Below are positions 31,049-43,786 of a DNA stretch of 64,000 nucleotides, piece after piece (the first letter of the stretch is position 1; every line of letters begins with the position of its first letter). Source of the DNA: Notolepis coatsorum (lineage: Eukaryota > Chordata > Actinopteri > Aulopiformes > Paralepididae); NCBI GenBank assembly GCA_963971535.1, contig OZ020590.1:149371680-149435679 (forward strand), given 5' to 3'. The notes beneath the pieces were generated by a model. The model searched no databases. It was given only the letters and a program-made list of their open reading frames with translations, and was not told the DNA's origin. A program made the position numbers and the translations under genes.

Positions 31049-31856
31049 GGGATACAAACTGGTCAGACTACTGCTTGACCTTACTCCTAGAACCCACCTC
31101 ACCCCTGCCCACTTTGCCAACCTAGGATGGCTTAGAGTAGACGACAGAGTACAGCAACTTGCAATGAGCCTGGTCTACAAGATACACTACACGAATAAAG
31201 TACCCATGTACATGTCAAAATACTTCCCAAAGGTCAGTGAATACCACGATCACAACACCAGAGGGAGCTCCACAAATCATGTCAAACCCAGATTCGGCTC
31301 AAACAAGGGACTAAACACGTTTCGCAATTATGCCACATCAATGTGGAACGCCCTACCCACAGCTGTAAAGGAATGTGAATCACTACCCACTTTCAAAGAG
31401 CACCTACGGGAGACTGCAGTTGGAAACTGGCCCCTGTAAATGTCTAAACCCAACCCCCTCCAATGTACAGTAAATGTCCTAACCCAATAATACACGAGAC
31501 CCTCTTCTTGGGACCAAGTAAGGTTTATTCGATATTCCAATGTACAGTTTTGCTTGTACAGTTTCCCCCAACGACCTCCAATGTACAGTTCCCCCCCCCC
31601 CCCACCTACCCAACCTCCTCCAATGTACAGTTTCTATGTCAAATGTATATACTATCTTTTTTACTCTTTTTGTATCACAAACAGTACTGTATTTGTAAAT
31701 CTGGTATGTCATAAATGTATAGATGTAGCAGTACTGCCTATCTGTATGTTGTGTTGTGTATGTTATATATGTTATGATGAATTGAAAATGGGGGACCCTG
31801 ATGTAAACAAGACGACCCATTCTGCAATCTGTTAATAAAGTTTTCAATCAATCAAT
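31049..31856 (+). mobile_element. LINE-A, 5'-truncated, TCAA tail
   Basis: The open C-terminal frame from about 31050 (KLVRLLLDLTPRTH ... NWPL, stop at 31437) is followed by a 3' UTR and (TCAA)n. The terminal block carries an internal deletion (AAGACGACCCATTCTGC). Its unit 3 ortholog at 50307-52829 is broken by a Harbinger-like element. Confidence 0.92.
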
Positions 31857-32095
31857 CATACACGGCACACTGAGGCCTACAACAAACTGACCGGATCTTC
31901 CTTTATTCATTATGTTGATTGTACTGTAGCACTATATTACTCTGTCCATTCTATTGCATAATTTTACTATCTATTCTATTCTACTATTGCACTGTATTAT
32001 CTATTGCTTTTTATTACAGGTTCAAAACTGTCAGGTATTAAACTGTGTGTGGGTATCAAACAAGAGACTGTCAGGCTTTAAAACTGTGTAGGAAC
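31857..32095. repeat. Unit 2 segment shared with unit 3
   Basis: CATACACGGCACACTGAGGCC through AACTGTGTAGGAACC matches 52829-53085 closely. AT-rich, no coding signal. Confidence 0.75.
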
Positions 32096-33346
32096 CAGGG
32101 CCCTCATGCATCAACGTGGACGTAGAACTTGACCTACTTCCACACGTAAGCACGGAATGTAGAACTAGCGTACGCACAGGGAAGTCGGCATTCATCACAC
32201 GTGCGTACGCAGGCTCTATGGTCCTCCGTGTTGATGAATACCACTTTGTTCTACCGTCAATGCTCGTGCATGATTATCCATATATGGTCATGAAAATGAG
32301 GAAACACCCCCCATGGGATGTGAAATAATGGACGGACCCGAGCGGAACCCTGAGAAACTCCACGAAGATTGTTCACTGCTGTCGAACCAAGAAGACACTA
32401 TCGCGTATTGTGGGATTAATAAAAGGCGGACTCGTAAACGGTGATGTCAGATATCAACGGCTCCCTAAGACCATTGCTGCAATTCTGCCTGGACAGCTCA
32501 AAATACTAATAAAGACCGTTCGTTGACCACTGTTTGGCGTTGGTTGTGTGTCATTATAACCGTGCTGTAATATGAATGCCTTTATTAGTTGTGTTCGATT
32601 GGCTATATGATTTTTAGATGCATCTATTTTGTTGTCGGCTAATAAAGACCGCGCTGGAATATGACTGCCTTTTCCCGTGTTGTTTGATTAATACCCCAGG
32701 GATTAAAGTTCTCCTCAATTTTATTCCAAATCGCGATGGATCTCCCGTCAATTTTCTACCTGCTGCATATGATTTCTAGAGGCATACTACAATCTATTTT
32801 GATGTCAGTATTGGGTAGCCTATATAAACAATATAATACGAGAGCATATACAAGAACAATGAATCTCACTGCATGTATGATAGCCTGCCTTTCAATACAT
32901 GAACTTGAATTCCATCATGTTTGTGTGCGGGACTCACAAGGCTGTAGTCACAATGGGTGGTACCGGTGTACAGTAATAATAACAGTCCACACAATATCAC
33001 GATCCATGCCATAGCCTATGTTCTATTAGGACATGATCTGTGACGACAAATGTTCTAGAATGTTTGATTAAGATATCATACTCTGACAGCATGCCTATGA
33101 GCAACAAAAACGCGAACTTGAATCCCATCATATACATAGTCTGTCCACTATAGTGTCATTGCAATGCGTTTTCTATTCTTTCTTATACAGTAAAAAGGGG
33201 GAAGAACACTATATTCATATGACTTGTATTCTGCTTACAGCTTCGAAGTTCCACTTGTTTCGTTTAACGTAAAGCCTTTTAAATATAATCAAAACGTTCC
33301 CGTGTTTCTGCGGTCTGCGCAGAATAATAACGAGTTGAGCTTTATG

Positions 33347-33489
33347 ATTTATGATGAATTGAAAATGGGGGACCCTGATGTAAACAAGACGAAAGTTGGT
33401 CTGCATCCCCAATCAACAATTGTATGTACTGAGCTGTACTGTACCCATTCTGCAATCTGTTAATAAACTTTTCAATCAATCAATCAATC
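33347..33489 (+). mobile_element. LINE-A 3' tail
   Basis: GATGAATTGAAAATGGGGG to (TCAA)n. It is missing the CTTTCTCT stretch exactly like its inverted partner at 1-113. Confidence 0.88.
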
Positions 33490-35437
33490 AAGCTACCCCA
33501 GTCACCCCAGTCATCACACACATAATAAACCTCTCCATAAAACAGGGACACGTCCCCAAGGACTTCAAAATTGCGAGAGTAACACCCCTGCACAAAAAGG
33601 GCAGCAAATTAGACCCGGGTAACTACCGCCCTGTTTCTATCCTTACATCCATCTCGAAAGTCATGGAAAAAATAGTATACGAACAGATCGAAAAGTACCT
33701 CGCGGAAAAAAATCTAATCTATGAATTCCAATCTGGCTTCAGAACATCCCACTCCACTGACACATGCCTTCTCTACTTGAACGACCACATCAAACAAGAG
33801 GTGGACGCGGGCAAATACTGCGGCATGGTCATGCTGGACCTACAAAAGGCCTTCGACACTGTCAATCACATTATCACACCATTCTGATTGACAAGCTAAA
33901 AGCAATTGGTTTTGATAGTTTATCAGTGAGCTGGATACAATCCTACCTGGAGGGGAGGGAACAGATGGTGGAAGTAAACGGTACCCTATCCCCCCCCCTC
34001 ACAGTGAGCTGTGGTGTTCCACAAGGAAGCATACTAGGACCGCTACTATTCCTAATTTATGCAAATGACATGTCGTCAGCTTGTGACTGCAACTTGTTCC
34101 TGTTTGCGGACGACTCAGCCCTGCTGGTCTCTGACAAGAACAAGTTACAGGTTGAAAAAGCCCTCAGCTCGGAACTAGGCAAAATCTGCATATGGCTCGC
34201 CGACAACAAACTATCATTACACATGGGCAAAACAGAGTCCATTCTCTTCGGTTCAAATAACAAACTCAGCAAGACCGACGGCTTCTCGGTTACAGTGGGT
34301 GACAATATTATCACAAGGAAAGATGAAATTACCTACCTGGGTTCCATCCTAGAGGCTAATCTTTCCTGTGACAAAATGGCATCCAATGTAATAAAAAAAG
34401 TCAACCAACGAACGCGATTCTTGTACCGGATCTCCTCTCTGGTAAACAAGAATACCCTGAAGACTCTAGCAGGAGCACTCATTCAAGGGTACTACGACTA
34501 TGCTTGCACCTCATGGTACCAAAGCACCTCAAAGGCACTAAAAAACAAATTACAAACATCTCAAAACAAGCTAGTCAGACTACTACTTGACCTGACTCCT
34601 AGAACCCACCTCACCCCTGCCCACTTTGACAACCTAGGATGGCTTAGAGTAGACGACAGAGTACAGCAACTTGCAATGGGCCTGGTCTACAAGATACACT
34701 ACGCGACCAAGGTACCCATGTACATGTCAAAATACTTCCCAAAGGTCAGTGAATACCACGATCACAACACCAGAGGGAGCTCCACAAATCATGTAAAACC
34801 CAGATTCGGCTCAAACAAGGGACTAAACACGTTTCGCAATTATGCCACATCAATGTGGAACGCCCTACCTAAAGCTGTAAAGGAATGTGAATCACTACCC
34901 ACCTTCAAAAACACTCTCAAAAAACACCTACGTGAGACTGCAATTCGAAACTGGCCCCTACAAATGTCCTAACCTAGTTGTACAGTAAATGACCAAGTAA
35001 GGCTTTGTCAATATTCCAATGTACAGTGTAAAATGTGTGTGTGTCCCCTTCCCAACCCCCCCCCCCCCCCCCCCCCCCACCTCCAATGTACAGCCCTCAC
35101 CCAACCCACCCAACCCCACCCCACCCAACCAACCTCCACCAATGTACAGTTTCTATGCCAAATGTATATACACTCCTTTTCTGGACACTTTTGTATCACA
35201 AACAGTACTGTATTTGCAAATCTGATATGTCATAAATGTATAGATGTAGCAGTACTGTCTATCTGTATGTCATGTATGTCATATATGTTATGATGAATTG
35301 AAAATGGGGGACCCTGATGTAAACAAGACGAAAGTCTTTCTCTGGTCTGCATCCCCTTAACAATTGTATGTATTGAGCTGTACTGTACTGTACCCATTCT
35401 GCAATCTGTTAATAAACTTTTCAATCAATCAATCAAT
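33490..35437 (+). pseudogene. LINE-A, 5'-truncated in RT, one frame break
   Basis: It begins at the RT segment corresponding to the middle of the full-length ORF (PVITHIINLSIKQGH). It carries DPGNYRPVSILTSISKVME, motif A (DLQKAFDTVNH), a roughly 10-bp insertion at about 33868 that breaks the frame right after motif A, then GVPQGSILGPLLF, FADDSALLV and the complete C-terminus (stop at 34970). The 3' UTR has a long C run near 35057-35080, and the tail is (TCAA)n. It is inserted directly behind another LINE-A tail. Confidence 0.92.
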
Positions 35438-35846
35438 CTACGCGGAGCGCAGTCAGTCAGTAGCCTACACCCCGTATATTCCGATAACGCTATATAAACC
35501 ATGCTGCATTCATTCTGAGAGAAAGACCTATTATTCCAAATGCTATTTATAGGGTTTTGACCATAATTACACTACTGTTGCTATTTTACAATGAACTAAT
35601 GAACTACGGTTCGTACAGAACTTGCCAGAGTTATTATGCACAGAAGCTCATTTCCTTGTTGTAATAATATATTCTACCACTGGGCGCTAGGTACGCCAGG
35701 TCTGAACTGTGCGTAGATGTAAGCACGAAGTCAAGTTCAAGTTCAAATTGATGAATCCCACTCTTTGCTTAGAAATGATGGTACGCACAGGGTAAGCACA
35801 GATCTGTGCGTAGAACACGTTGATGCATGAGGGCCCAGGCCTAGAA

Positions 35847-36208
35847 CTGCACCCTGAGAGGGAACTGCACCCTGTGAGGGAACTGCACTCTGAGAGGGAA
35901 CTGCACTCTGAGAGGGAACTGCACCCTGAGAGAGGGAACTGCACTCTGAGAGGGAACTGCACCCTGAGAGGGAACTGCACCCTGAGAGGGAACTGCACTC
36001 TGAGAGGGAACTGCACTCTGAGAGGGAACTGCACTCTGAGAGGGAACTGCACCCTGAGAGGGAACTGCACCCTGAGAGGGAACTGCACCCTGAGAGGGAA
36101 CTGCACCCTGAGAGGGAACTGCACTCTGAGAGGGAACTGCACCCTGAGAGGGAACTGCACCCTGAGAAAAGGAACTGCACCCTGAGAGGGAACTGCACTC
36201 TGAGAGGG
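35847..36208. repeat. 18-bp minisatellite (about 20 units)
   Basis: Same GAACTGCACYCTGAGAGG unit as at 1194. A few units carry insertions (GAGAGAGGGAAC near 35930, GAGAAAAGGAAC near 36166). Confidence 0.9.
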
Positions 36209-36420
36209 AGGTTCGAAGGGTCAAAGTGGGTATAAGACAGGAGGGAAGACTTATTAGACGAGTTATTTTTTTATTTGTTTTTTATTCGGTTTCTCACTTG
36301 ATTCGATACTCGGTAGTACCGACGTGTTTCGGTTCGGTGCCTCAAAAGTACCGAATTCGGTACCCATCCCTAGCTGGCGCCATTGAGTAAAGATGGGAAA
36401 AGAGCGTGGCGGTCAATGAG
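36209..36420. other. ZNF-2 3' flank with hAT remnant
   Basis: 36209-36248 and 36376-36420 match the ZNF-1 and ZNF-3 3' flanks. Between them about 125 bp (36250-36375) end in GGTACCCATCCCTA, a hAT-like terminus. They replace about 300 bp of shared 3' UTR, including the conserved AATAAA. Confidence 0.6.
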
Positions 36421-36801
36421 TTAACAGGGACGGGGTTGAATGTGAACTAGAATAGATGAGGGAGGGAGGGACGTGAGTTTTGTTTCTTCTCTGGTGTGAA
36501 TCATCATGTGTGTCTTTATATATGCCTTCCGAGGAAATCCTTTCCCACAAACTTCACAACTAAATGTTTTTTCCCCAGTATGAGTTCTGATATGTACGTT
36601 TTTTTTTTTTTTTTTTTTACTTTCTTTTTATTGTTTTTCACAATAAGCAAACAATCACAAACAACAAGACATAACAAAAACACAATCCCGGGCTGCATTA
36701 TTAGTGTCACTTTACAAAAATATACTTTTCACATGAGTTCTCAATTCTCTTACTTTCCCTATAGGTATGGCGAATATTCTTTACAACTATACATCAATAC
36801 A

Positions 36802-39800
36802 TCATCCACTGGTTGTCGTCATTACCATATAAAAGTCCCACTTTTCCCAGTACTTCAAACCTTTCTCTTCCTGTAATCTGAGAGTAAAAGTAAGTCTTTC
36901 CATTGTGTATATTTCGCCTATAATGGCCAACCATTTTTCTTTTGTTGGAGGTTCTTGTTGATACCAGAGACGCGTGATCGCTTTCTTACTTGCTGCTAAA
37001 AATATTTTCATCAAATATCTGTCTCCTCCTACCAATTCCTCAGGTAAGTTACCCAGGTACAAATAGGAGAAGGTCTCCGGTATCTTAAAATTCAATATAA
37101 CCTGCATGGTGGAGTGAACATCTTGCCAATAACGTTGAATTCCTGGACAATTCCAAAAGATATGAGAGTGGTTTGCCTCCCTCTGGCCGCACTGTCTCCA
37201 ACATGGTTGCTCTATGCCTACTTGTCGGGATTTGATTTTGGGAGTTATGAAGAATCTAGTCAAGTTTTTCCAGCAGAATTCTCTCCATGTTTTTGAATTA
37301 GTCGAGCTACATTGAGTTCTGCACATGTTCTCCCATTCGTCTTCGGTTATTTCAATGTTTGATTCCTTTTCCCAATTTGTCTTAATGTAACTTGTGGAGT
37401 CAGTTCTGGCCTGAACAAAGCTATTATACAATTTTGACACAGTTTTACTCATCTTGTCCCTGTATGCCTGAATGAATATCTGAATAACACTGTCTATTGG
37501 GGTATTGGGCTCAGACCCCTTTACCTCTTTTAGAAAGTACTGGCGTAGTTGTAGGTATCTGAAGAAGTCGTGTTTATCCAAACCGTATGTATCTTTCAAG
37601 GTTTGAAAGCTCACAAGTTCTCCATTCTCTACCATTGTGCTGAATGAGGTAATACCTCGGAGAGCCCATTCCTTAAATGTTTGATCATACATTCTTGGTT
37701 TAAATCCTAAATCGAAGACAAACCACCTCAAGATCTTAATCCTTTTTTCTAACTTGAATTGTTTCACAATTTTGAACCATGTCTGTAGGGTGTGTACAAT
37801 AAATGGGTTTAAGTTTCTATATAGGGTCTTGGCCTGCTGTCTATCACCAATTACTGTCTGGAGTGGTATATCAAGTGATTTCACTTCAATGTCCTTCCAC
37901 TTCGCTTCGTAGTCCCTTTCACACCAACAGACCAAAGGTCTTATTTGCGCTGCATAGTAATACTCCTTCAGATTTGGGAGGGACATGCCTCCCTTCTCTT
38001 TAGGGAGTTGGAGTGTCCGGAACCTAATTCTCGGTTTTTTCCCGCTCCATATGAATCTAGAAATCATCCTGTCCCACTCGTTAAACTGTTTAGCAAGGAT
38101 TTCCACCGGCAAGGACTGGAAAAGATATAGTAGTCTAGGGATTACGTTCATTTTTACTGAGTCTATTCTGGAGGTGAAATCCAGGGGGGCTAATGACCAT
38201 CTTTCTATATCTTTTTTAATTTGTGTGTTTAGGGGCTGGTAATTTGCTTCATACAATTTTGTTAAGTCCTTAGTCAGCCTTACTCCCAGATATTTTATGG
38301 ACTTCATGTTCCAATTTAAATTGTAGTTTTCTTTTATTTCTCTTGGGGGGGTATAGTTATATGTAAGTATCTGTGTTTTTCCTATATTTAGTTTGTATCC
38401 CGAATGTTGACCATAGGTTTCAATAAGGTCCATTAGTCTAGGGAGGCTCAGACTGGGTTTTTTTAAGTAAATTAAGACATCATCCGCGTATAATGCTATC
38501 TTATGCTCCGTTTCTTTTATATTAATACCTGTTATATTGGGGTCTTCCCTAATTGCTTGGGCTAGCGGTTCAATGAAAATCGCGAACAGGGCGGGGCTAC
38601 ATGGACAACCTTGGCGTGTACCGCGTTCTAGGGCGATCGGATTTGTTAACCGACCGTTTACTTTTATTCTCGCTGTGGGTCTTGTATATAGTGTTTTAAA
38701 ACACCTAATTGCATCTTCCTTGAATCCTAACCTTTCTAGTACCAAGAATAAATAGTCCCAGCTCACACAATCAAAGCTTTTTCCGCGTCCAGACTTAATA
38801 AGGCCGAATAAACGTTGGTTTGTTTAATCTGATTCATAATATGTAGTGTTCGTCTTAAGTTATCCTGGGTTTGGCGACCAGATATAAATCCAGTTTGGTC
38901 CGTGCTTATTAGGTCTGGCAAAAACTGTTCTAATCTTTTTGTGATAATGGAGGCGTACAGCTTATAATCCAAATTAAGGATCGATATTGGTCTAAACGAA
39001 CTACATAATTCCTTATCTTTACCCTCCTTGGGAAGTACTGTTATAGTCGCCTCCCTCCAGGAGGGAGGGGGGATGCCCTCTCTAAGAGTGTAGTTAAATG
39101 AGGCCACCAGCAATGGCATGATCTCCTGGCGAAAAGCTTTGTACCATTCTGCTGGAAGGCCGTCACTACCTGGCGATTTGTTAGTTTTAAGATTAGATAT
39201 TGTCCTGTCTAACTCCTCTATAGTGATTTCTGCAGTCATAATTTTGTTCTGCATTTTGCCAATTGAGGGCAGGTCAAGAGATCTCAGGAATGCAATAGTG
39301 GCTTCACTATCTATTTGTGCTGGTTGTGTATATAGGTTTTTGTAGTATGATTCAAAGGCCTTCTCTATATCTCCCAAATTACTGGACACTACTCCAGTTA
39401 AGGGATCTTTAATCTTATTAATTGTATTTTGTGTCTGTTGCTTTCGCAACCTTCTGGCCAATAATCTAGTAGCCTTTGGGCCTGATTCATAATATGTTTG
39501 ACGTAAAAATCTAGATTTTTTCTCAATGTCATCTTTATAGACTTCGTCAATCAATTTTCTTGTTTCCCTAATTTGCTGTAGCAGCTGACTAGTTGGAGTA
39601 TTTTTATGCTGTTGCTCTATAGATGTCAATTTTTGGGTTAGATCCTGATATTTGCGTTCTTTCGTCTTCTTCAGTGTTGCTGTGATGGCAATCATTTTCC
39701 CCCTTAGCACAGCTTTTGCGGCATCCCAAACAATCACTGGATTAACCTCACCATTGTCATTAATCTCTATATATGTTTTTAATTCGGTCCTAATACTTTC

Positions 39801-40580
39801 AACAATTGTTTTGTTGTTCAATATTCCTGTGTTAAGCCTCCATAGTGTGTTCCTTGGCCTACTATCCAAGTGTAAAGTCATATAGACTGCAGAGTGGTCT
39901 GATATGTCAGTAGTTCCCAAAGTACAATCCATTATCCTATGTCTATCACCTCTAAACATAAAAAGATAGTCAATTCTTGAATAAACAGAGTGAGGAACAG
40001 AATAGTGGGTGTAGTCTCTCTCAGATGGGTGGAGATCTCGCCATACAACAAACATTCCTAAATCTGTGAGTGAAGCATTCATTATTTTTGTCTGTGGAGT
40101 CCTGTTCACCCTATGGCTTGTAGTGTCCAGCTCACGACTAAGAATAGTATTAAAATCTCCCCCACAGATTAGTATCCCCTCAGACTCCGCTGCTATCAGA
40201 CCAAATATGAATTTATAGAAACCTTTGTTGCTCCCCGGTGGGGCATATACATTCAGCAGCGTAACCAAGTTGCCCTCTAATTTGCATTTTATCATGACAT
40301 AGCGTCCTTCCTTATTAGTTTCTGTCATAAGTTCAAAATTTTATGAGTTAGGAATTAGTATAGAAACACCTCGTTTATGACCCGATCTAAACGAGCTATA
40401 GAACGTATTCCTATATCCATATTTCTTGAGTTTCTCGTGCTCCATCTGAGAGAGATGAGTTTCTTGCAAAAAGATAATTTGAGCTTTTTCACGTTTCAAT
40501 TTGGTTATGACTTTGCTCCGTTTCACTGGGTTAACCAGACCATTTACATTTATAGATACCACCTTAAAGTTTCTACTCAT
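36802..40580 (-). pseudogene. L1-like ORF2 (endonuclease-reverse transcriptase), two lesions
   Basis: N-terminal APE endonuclease: SINVNGLVNPVKRSKV, FLQETHLS, then GGDFNTI and SDHSAVYMT. The RT carries [36 protein letters not shown], motif A (DAEKAF..), RGTRQGCPCSPALFAIF, IALYADDVLIYL and GYKLNIGKTQIL. The long C-terminal domain ends with a cysteine-rich CWRQCGQREANHSHIFWNC. Lesions: an in-frame TAA at 40341-40343 within the endonuclease, and a 1-nt loss near 38769 within motif A, where the phase changes between 38763-40328 and 36802-38766. Otherwise it is open, so the insertion looks fairly young. Confidence 0.92.
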
Positions 40581-41136
40581 CTGTGCTTTAACAACTTAAA
40601 CCTGACACTGTCAACCCGGAATTCACACATTACTAAACATGAACAGTTAGACATATACACATAGAGAACAGGTGTAACATTAACAAAAACAATACTTGGC
40701 TTCCAAAAACAGACGTTCGCTGGCCATCCCATGGCTTAGGTCCCGTTGGGGTGGGGGGATAGACTCCACTCAAGTGCAGGCCCCCGCGGAAAAAAAAGGA
40801 GCTATATAAAAAAAAAAAAAAAACGTGTCTAGTCTACCTACAGCATGCCTGAGTGACTCTCGTCGGTCTTTCAATAATCAAGTGGAGTCTGTTAAACTAT
40901 AAAAAAGGGAGACTAATAGTCATCCAGTCATTTGGGTCAAGGGGCTATTCAGCGTTCACGTAAATAGCTTAGAGCTAGTCCACATTAGATCCAACAAAAA
41001 CTCGGAACGTCTAGCGTTAAGCGAGTCAAAACAACACAATACAGCCCATAGTCCGCGACATATTCGGGCAGATCACTCACGTCACGTTGACTTAACTCAC
41101 CAGTCTTATTATGCTATGTATTTCTCACCCTGAGAT

Positions 41137-41802
41137 TCATTTGCTGGTGGTACATTGAAAGTCCTGCAGTCTGTTCTTTGCTCGTTGGGCTATTCCTCTC
41201 CCCCTCTCGCTCGCGTCTCCCGGGTGTCTCTCCTTCCTACCAGCGCGCTGCCACGGTTGTCCTCGCTGTAGTCGCTCGTCCTGGTCTGTTCTAGCAGCGC
41301 GGGGGGCTGGCTCCTCCACAGCGACTCCTCTCTTCTTCAGATCCTGTGCGGCTTCCTCGGCGCTGTCATATGTACGTGTGCCAGAGTCCCAGTGGATTCG
41401 GATCTTAGCAAGGGGTGTCTGGAACCGAATCCCGTTTATTTTCAGTGCCCTTTTGATGCCACCATATTCTCTTCTCCTCTGCATCACCGCCGTCGCGTAG
41501 TCATGGTCAAACGACAAGCGTTTGCCCTCGATCTCGATCTTCTTCTGCCAGGCTTTACTGATGACCATCTCTTTGGTAGTGAATTGGAGGACGTTTATTA
41601 TAATCGACCTAGGTGGTGCATCGGGTCCTGGCTTTTGAGCCAATGCTCTGTGGGCCCGCTGGATCTGCAGGTCGGTATCTGTCGGTAGTGAGAGCTCAGC
41701 TCTTAGCAGCTTATCAATAAACTCCGGGAGAGGGCAGTCTTTCTCCGTTCCCTCCGGTACGTTATAGATGCGCATATTTGTTCTTCTGGACCTCCCTTCC
41801 AT
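41137..41802 (-). CDS. L1-like ORF1 protein, N-terminally truncated
   Basis: The frame reads EGRSRRTNMRIYNVPEG, the start of the L1 ORF1 RNA-recognition (RRM) region. It continues through IQRAHRALAQKPG and RSIIINVLQFTTKEMVI to the C-terminal domain (GKRLSFDHDYATAVMQRRRE ... GIRFQTPLAKIRI) and a basic tail. The N-terminal coiled coil expected before the RRM is missing because the insertion ends 6 bp upstream of the first ATG. In intact elements this is the RNA-binding chaperone of the L1 particle. Confidence 0.85.
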   Translation of the reverse strand: MEGRSRRTNMRIYNVPEGTEKDCPLPEFIDKLLRAELSLPTDTDLQIQRAHRALAQKPGPDAPPRSIIINVLQFTTKEMVISKAWQKKIEIEGKRLSFDHDYATAVMQRRREYGGIKRALKINGIRFQTPLAKIRIHWDSGTRTYDSAEEAAQDLKKRGVAVEEPAPRAARTDQDERLQRGQPWQRAGRKERHPGDASERGRGIAQRAKNRLQDFQCTTSK

Positions 41803-43374
41803 GTCCGTTTCTGATATGTACTTTTAAGTCACGTTTTGCACCAAATATTTTATCACACAGTGTGCAACTATAGGGCTTTTCCCCAGTATGGCTTCTCATG
41901 TGTCTATTCAGGTCTCCCTGTCTAATATATCTTTTAGGACACAGTGTGCAACTATAGGGCTTTTCCCCAGGATGGCTTCTCATATGTTCTTTTAGGTAAT
42001 CTTTTCCACTAAATCTTTTAGGACACAGTGTGCAACTATAGGGCTTTTCCCCAGTATGGCGTCTTATATGTTCTTTTAGGTAATCTTTTCCACTAAATCT
42101 TTTAGGACACAGTGTGCAACTATAGGGCTTGTCCCCAGTGTGGCTTCTCATATGTGCTTCCAAGAGTCTAATGGCAGTACATTTCTTGCCACAAACAGTA
42201 CATGTCCTGTGAGTTTGACAGTGAAGTTTCAAGCTCTCTGTGGGTTCTAAATGTTTTCCACACAAACCACAGTCACTAGAATGGGCTTTAAGATGGGGCA
42301 TTAAAGCTTTCCTATTAGGAAAACATTTCCCACACACTTTACAGCTCCAGGTCTCACATGGTATTTGGTTTGATAATTTCACCTCATGGGAGGAAACCAC
42401 AGAGCTCTTGAACTGGTTGCTGTTAGACAAACTCTGTCCTTTGTTTTTCTGTGTCTTCTTTGAACCAGGATGAGGTTCACTAGTCTCCAGCCAATCATCA
42501 CTGTCATCAGTATCAGTTCCAGAACAGTCTGAAGAGAGGAGCTGGCCATCTGTAGTTGGTTCTAAATCACCAGCTGGATCTAAGTTACTGACTGGTTCTG
42601 ATAATCCACAGGCCTCTCCATCAGGTTCTGTTTCCATCTGTTCTGTTGAGGTGCTGGCTAGAGGCTCGGTCTCTCTGTTTTCCTCAGTCTGGGTTTGGTT
42701 AAACCATGAGGACTGAGGTTTCTCTTCATCATGTTCACTCTTCACAGGGACAGGGTTGAAAGTGAACTTGATACCAGCCTCCTCCAGACCTTGAAGCTGC
42801 TCTCCCTCCTGACTGGTCCAGAGTTCCTCCTGTTCCTCTTTCATCTGTAGGAGCTCTGTGTCCTGGGTTTGGTTAAACCATGAGGACTGAGGTTTCTCTT
42901 CATCATCTTCACTCTTCACAGGGACAGGGTTGAAAGTGAACTTGATGATATCAGCCTCCTCCAGACCTTGAAGCTGCTCTCCCTCCTGACTGGTCCAGAG
43001 TTCCTCCTGTTCCTCTTTAATCTGTAGGAGCTCTGGGTCCTGGGTTTGGTTAAACCATGAGGACTGAGGTTTCTCTTCATCATGTTCACTCTTCACAGGG
43101 ACAGGGTTGAAAGTGAACTTGATTATACCAGCCTCCTCCAGACCTTGAAGCTGCTCTCCCTCCTGACTGGTCCAGAGTTCCACCTGTTCCTCTTTCATCT
43201 GCAGGAGCTCTGTCTGCTCCTGGCTCAGACTGGGGCTCCTCTCCTGCTGTTCAGGGGGAACCTCCTCTTCACAGACAGAGAGCTGTGGGGGGTCTGGAGG
43301 GAGGCAGAATAATAACATGAATAGTTGTAATTGCTGTCACCATTGGAAAGCCACCCATTTTAAGAATTCACACA

Positions 43375-43762
43375 TGTTCTTCCTGTGCCCCAGGACAGTT
43401 CAGTCAGTATGTTCTTCCTGTGCCCCAGGACAGTTCAGTCAGTATGTTCTTCCTGTGCCCCAGGACAGTTCAGCCAGTATGTTCTTCCTGAGGACAGTTC
43501 AGTCAGTATGTTCTTCCTGTGCTCCAGGACAGTTCAGTCAGTATGTTCTCCCTGTGCCCCAGGACAGTTCAGTCAGTATGTTCTTCCTGTGCTCCAGGAC
43601 AGTTCAGTCAGTATGTTCTTCCTGTGTCTCAGGACAGTTCAGTCAGTATGTTCTTCCTGTGTCTCAGGACAGTTCAGTCAGTATGTTCTTCCTGTGTCTC
43701 AGGACAGTTCAGTCAGTATGTTCTTCCTGTGTCTCAGGACAGTTCAGTCAGTATGTTCTGAC
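43375..43762. repeat. 35-bp minisatellite upstream of the ZNF-2 exon
   Basis: About 11 direct units with core CAGGACAGTTCAGTCAGTAT in the same position as in unit 1, including the same short unit (about 43485-43513). It lacks the inverted second arm of unit 1. Confidence 0.9.
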
Positions 43763-43786
43763 TGGTTCTAGTTCAAACCCATTAAT

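Larger units (their letters stand above)
32099..35835 (+). mobile_element. PIF/Harbinger-like element with CAG target duplication
   Basis: The ends are inverted copies of GGCCCTCATGCATCAACGTG (20 bp exact), flanked by CAG at 32096-32098 and 35836-35838. The empty site is visible in unit 3 at about 53085-53092. A 3-bp CWG or TWA duplication is typical of PIF/Harbinger; no transposase ORF is recognised, so the assignment is inferred. 32099-33346 also occurs inverted at 1-1185. Two LINE-A copies occupy 33347-35437. 35438-35835 is the element's right arm. Confidence 0.75.
36598..41808 (-). mobile_element. L1-like LINE inserted in ZNF-2
   Basis: Minus strand: a poly(A) tail (T run 36599-36618 on plus), ORF2 and part of ORF1. 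It is flanked by an exact 13-bp duplication TTCTGATATGTAC (36585-36597 and 41809-41821), as expected from L1-type target-primed insertion. It is 5'-truncated inside ORF1. 36619-36801 is 3' UTR. 40581-41136 is the spacer between ORF1 and ORF2 and includes A runs near 40790-40822. Confidence 0.95.
36421..43293 (-). pseudogene. ZNF-2: C2H2 zinc-finger last exon split by an L1-like LINE
   Basis: The exon opens at 43293 after the same acceptor as ZNF-1 (CTGCCTCCCTCCAG). The acidic N-terminus has three tandem copies of the approximately 56-residue [10 protein letters not shown]...VKSEHDEE module, the most of the three paralogs. Next come the Ser/Asp-rich linker, two atypical fingers (CKVCGKCF, CGLCGKHL), CTVCGKKC and four TGEKPYS-type fingers. 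The reading reaches [15 protein letters not shown] at 41809. There an L1-like element is inserted, and the rest (the end of that finger, the [12 protein letters not shown] finger and the tail) is at 36597-36421. That remainder has extra bases (AATAG near 36450, one T near 36480) relative to ZNF-3, and its finger region is diverged. So this copy is disrupted by both the insertion and decay. Confidence 0.88.
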
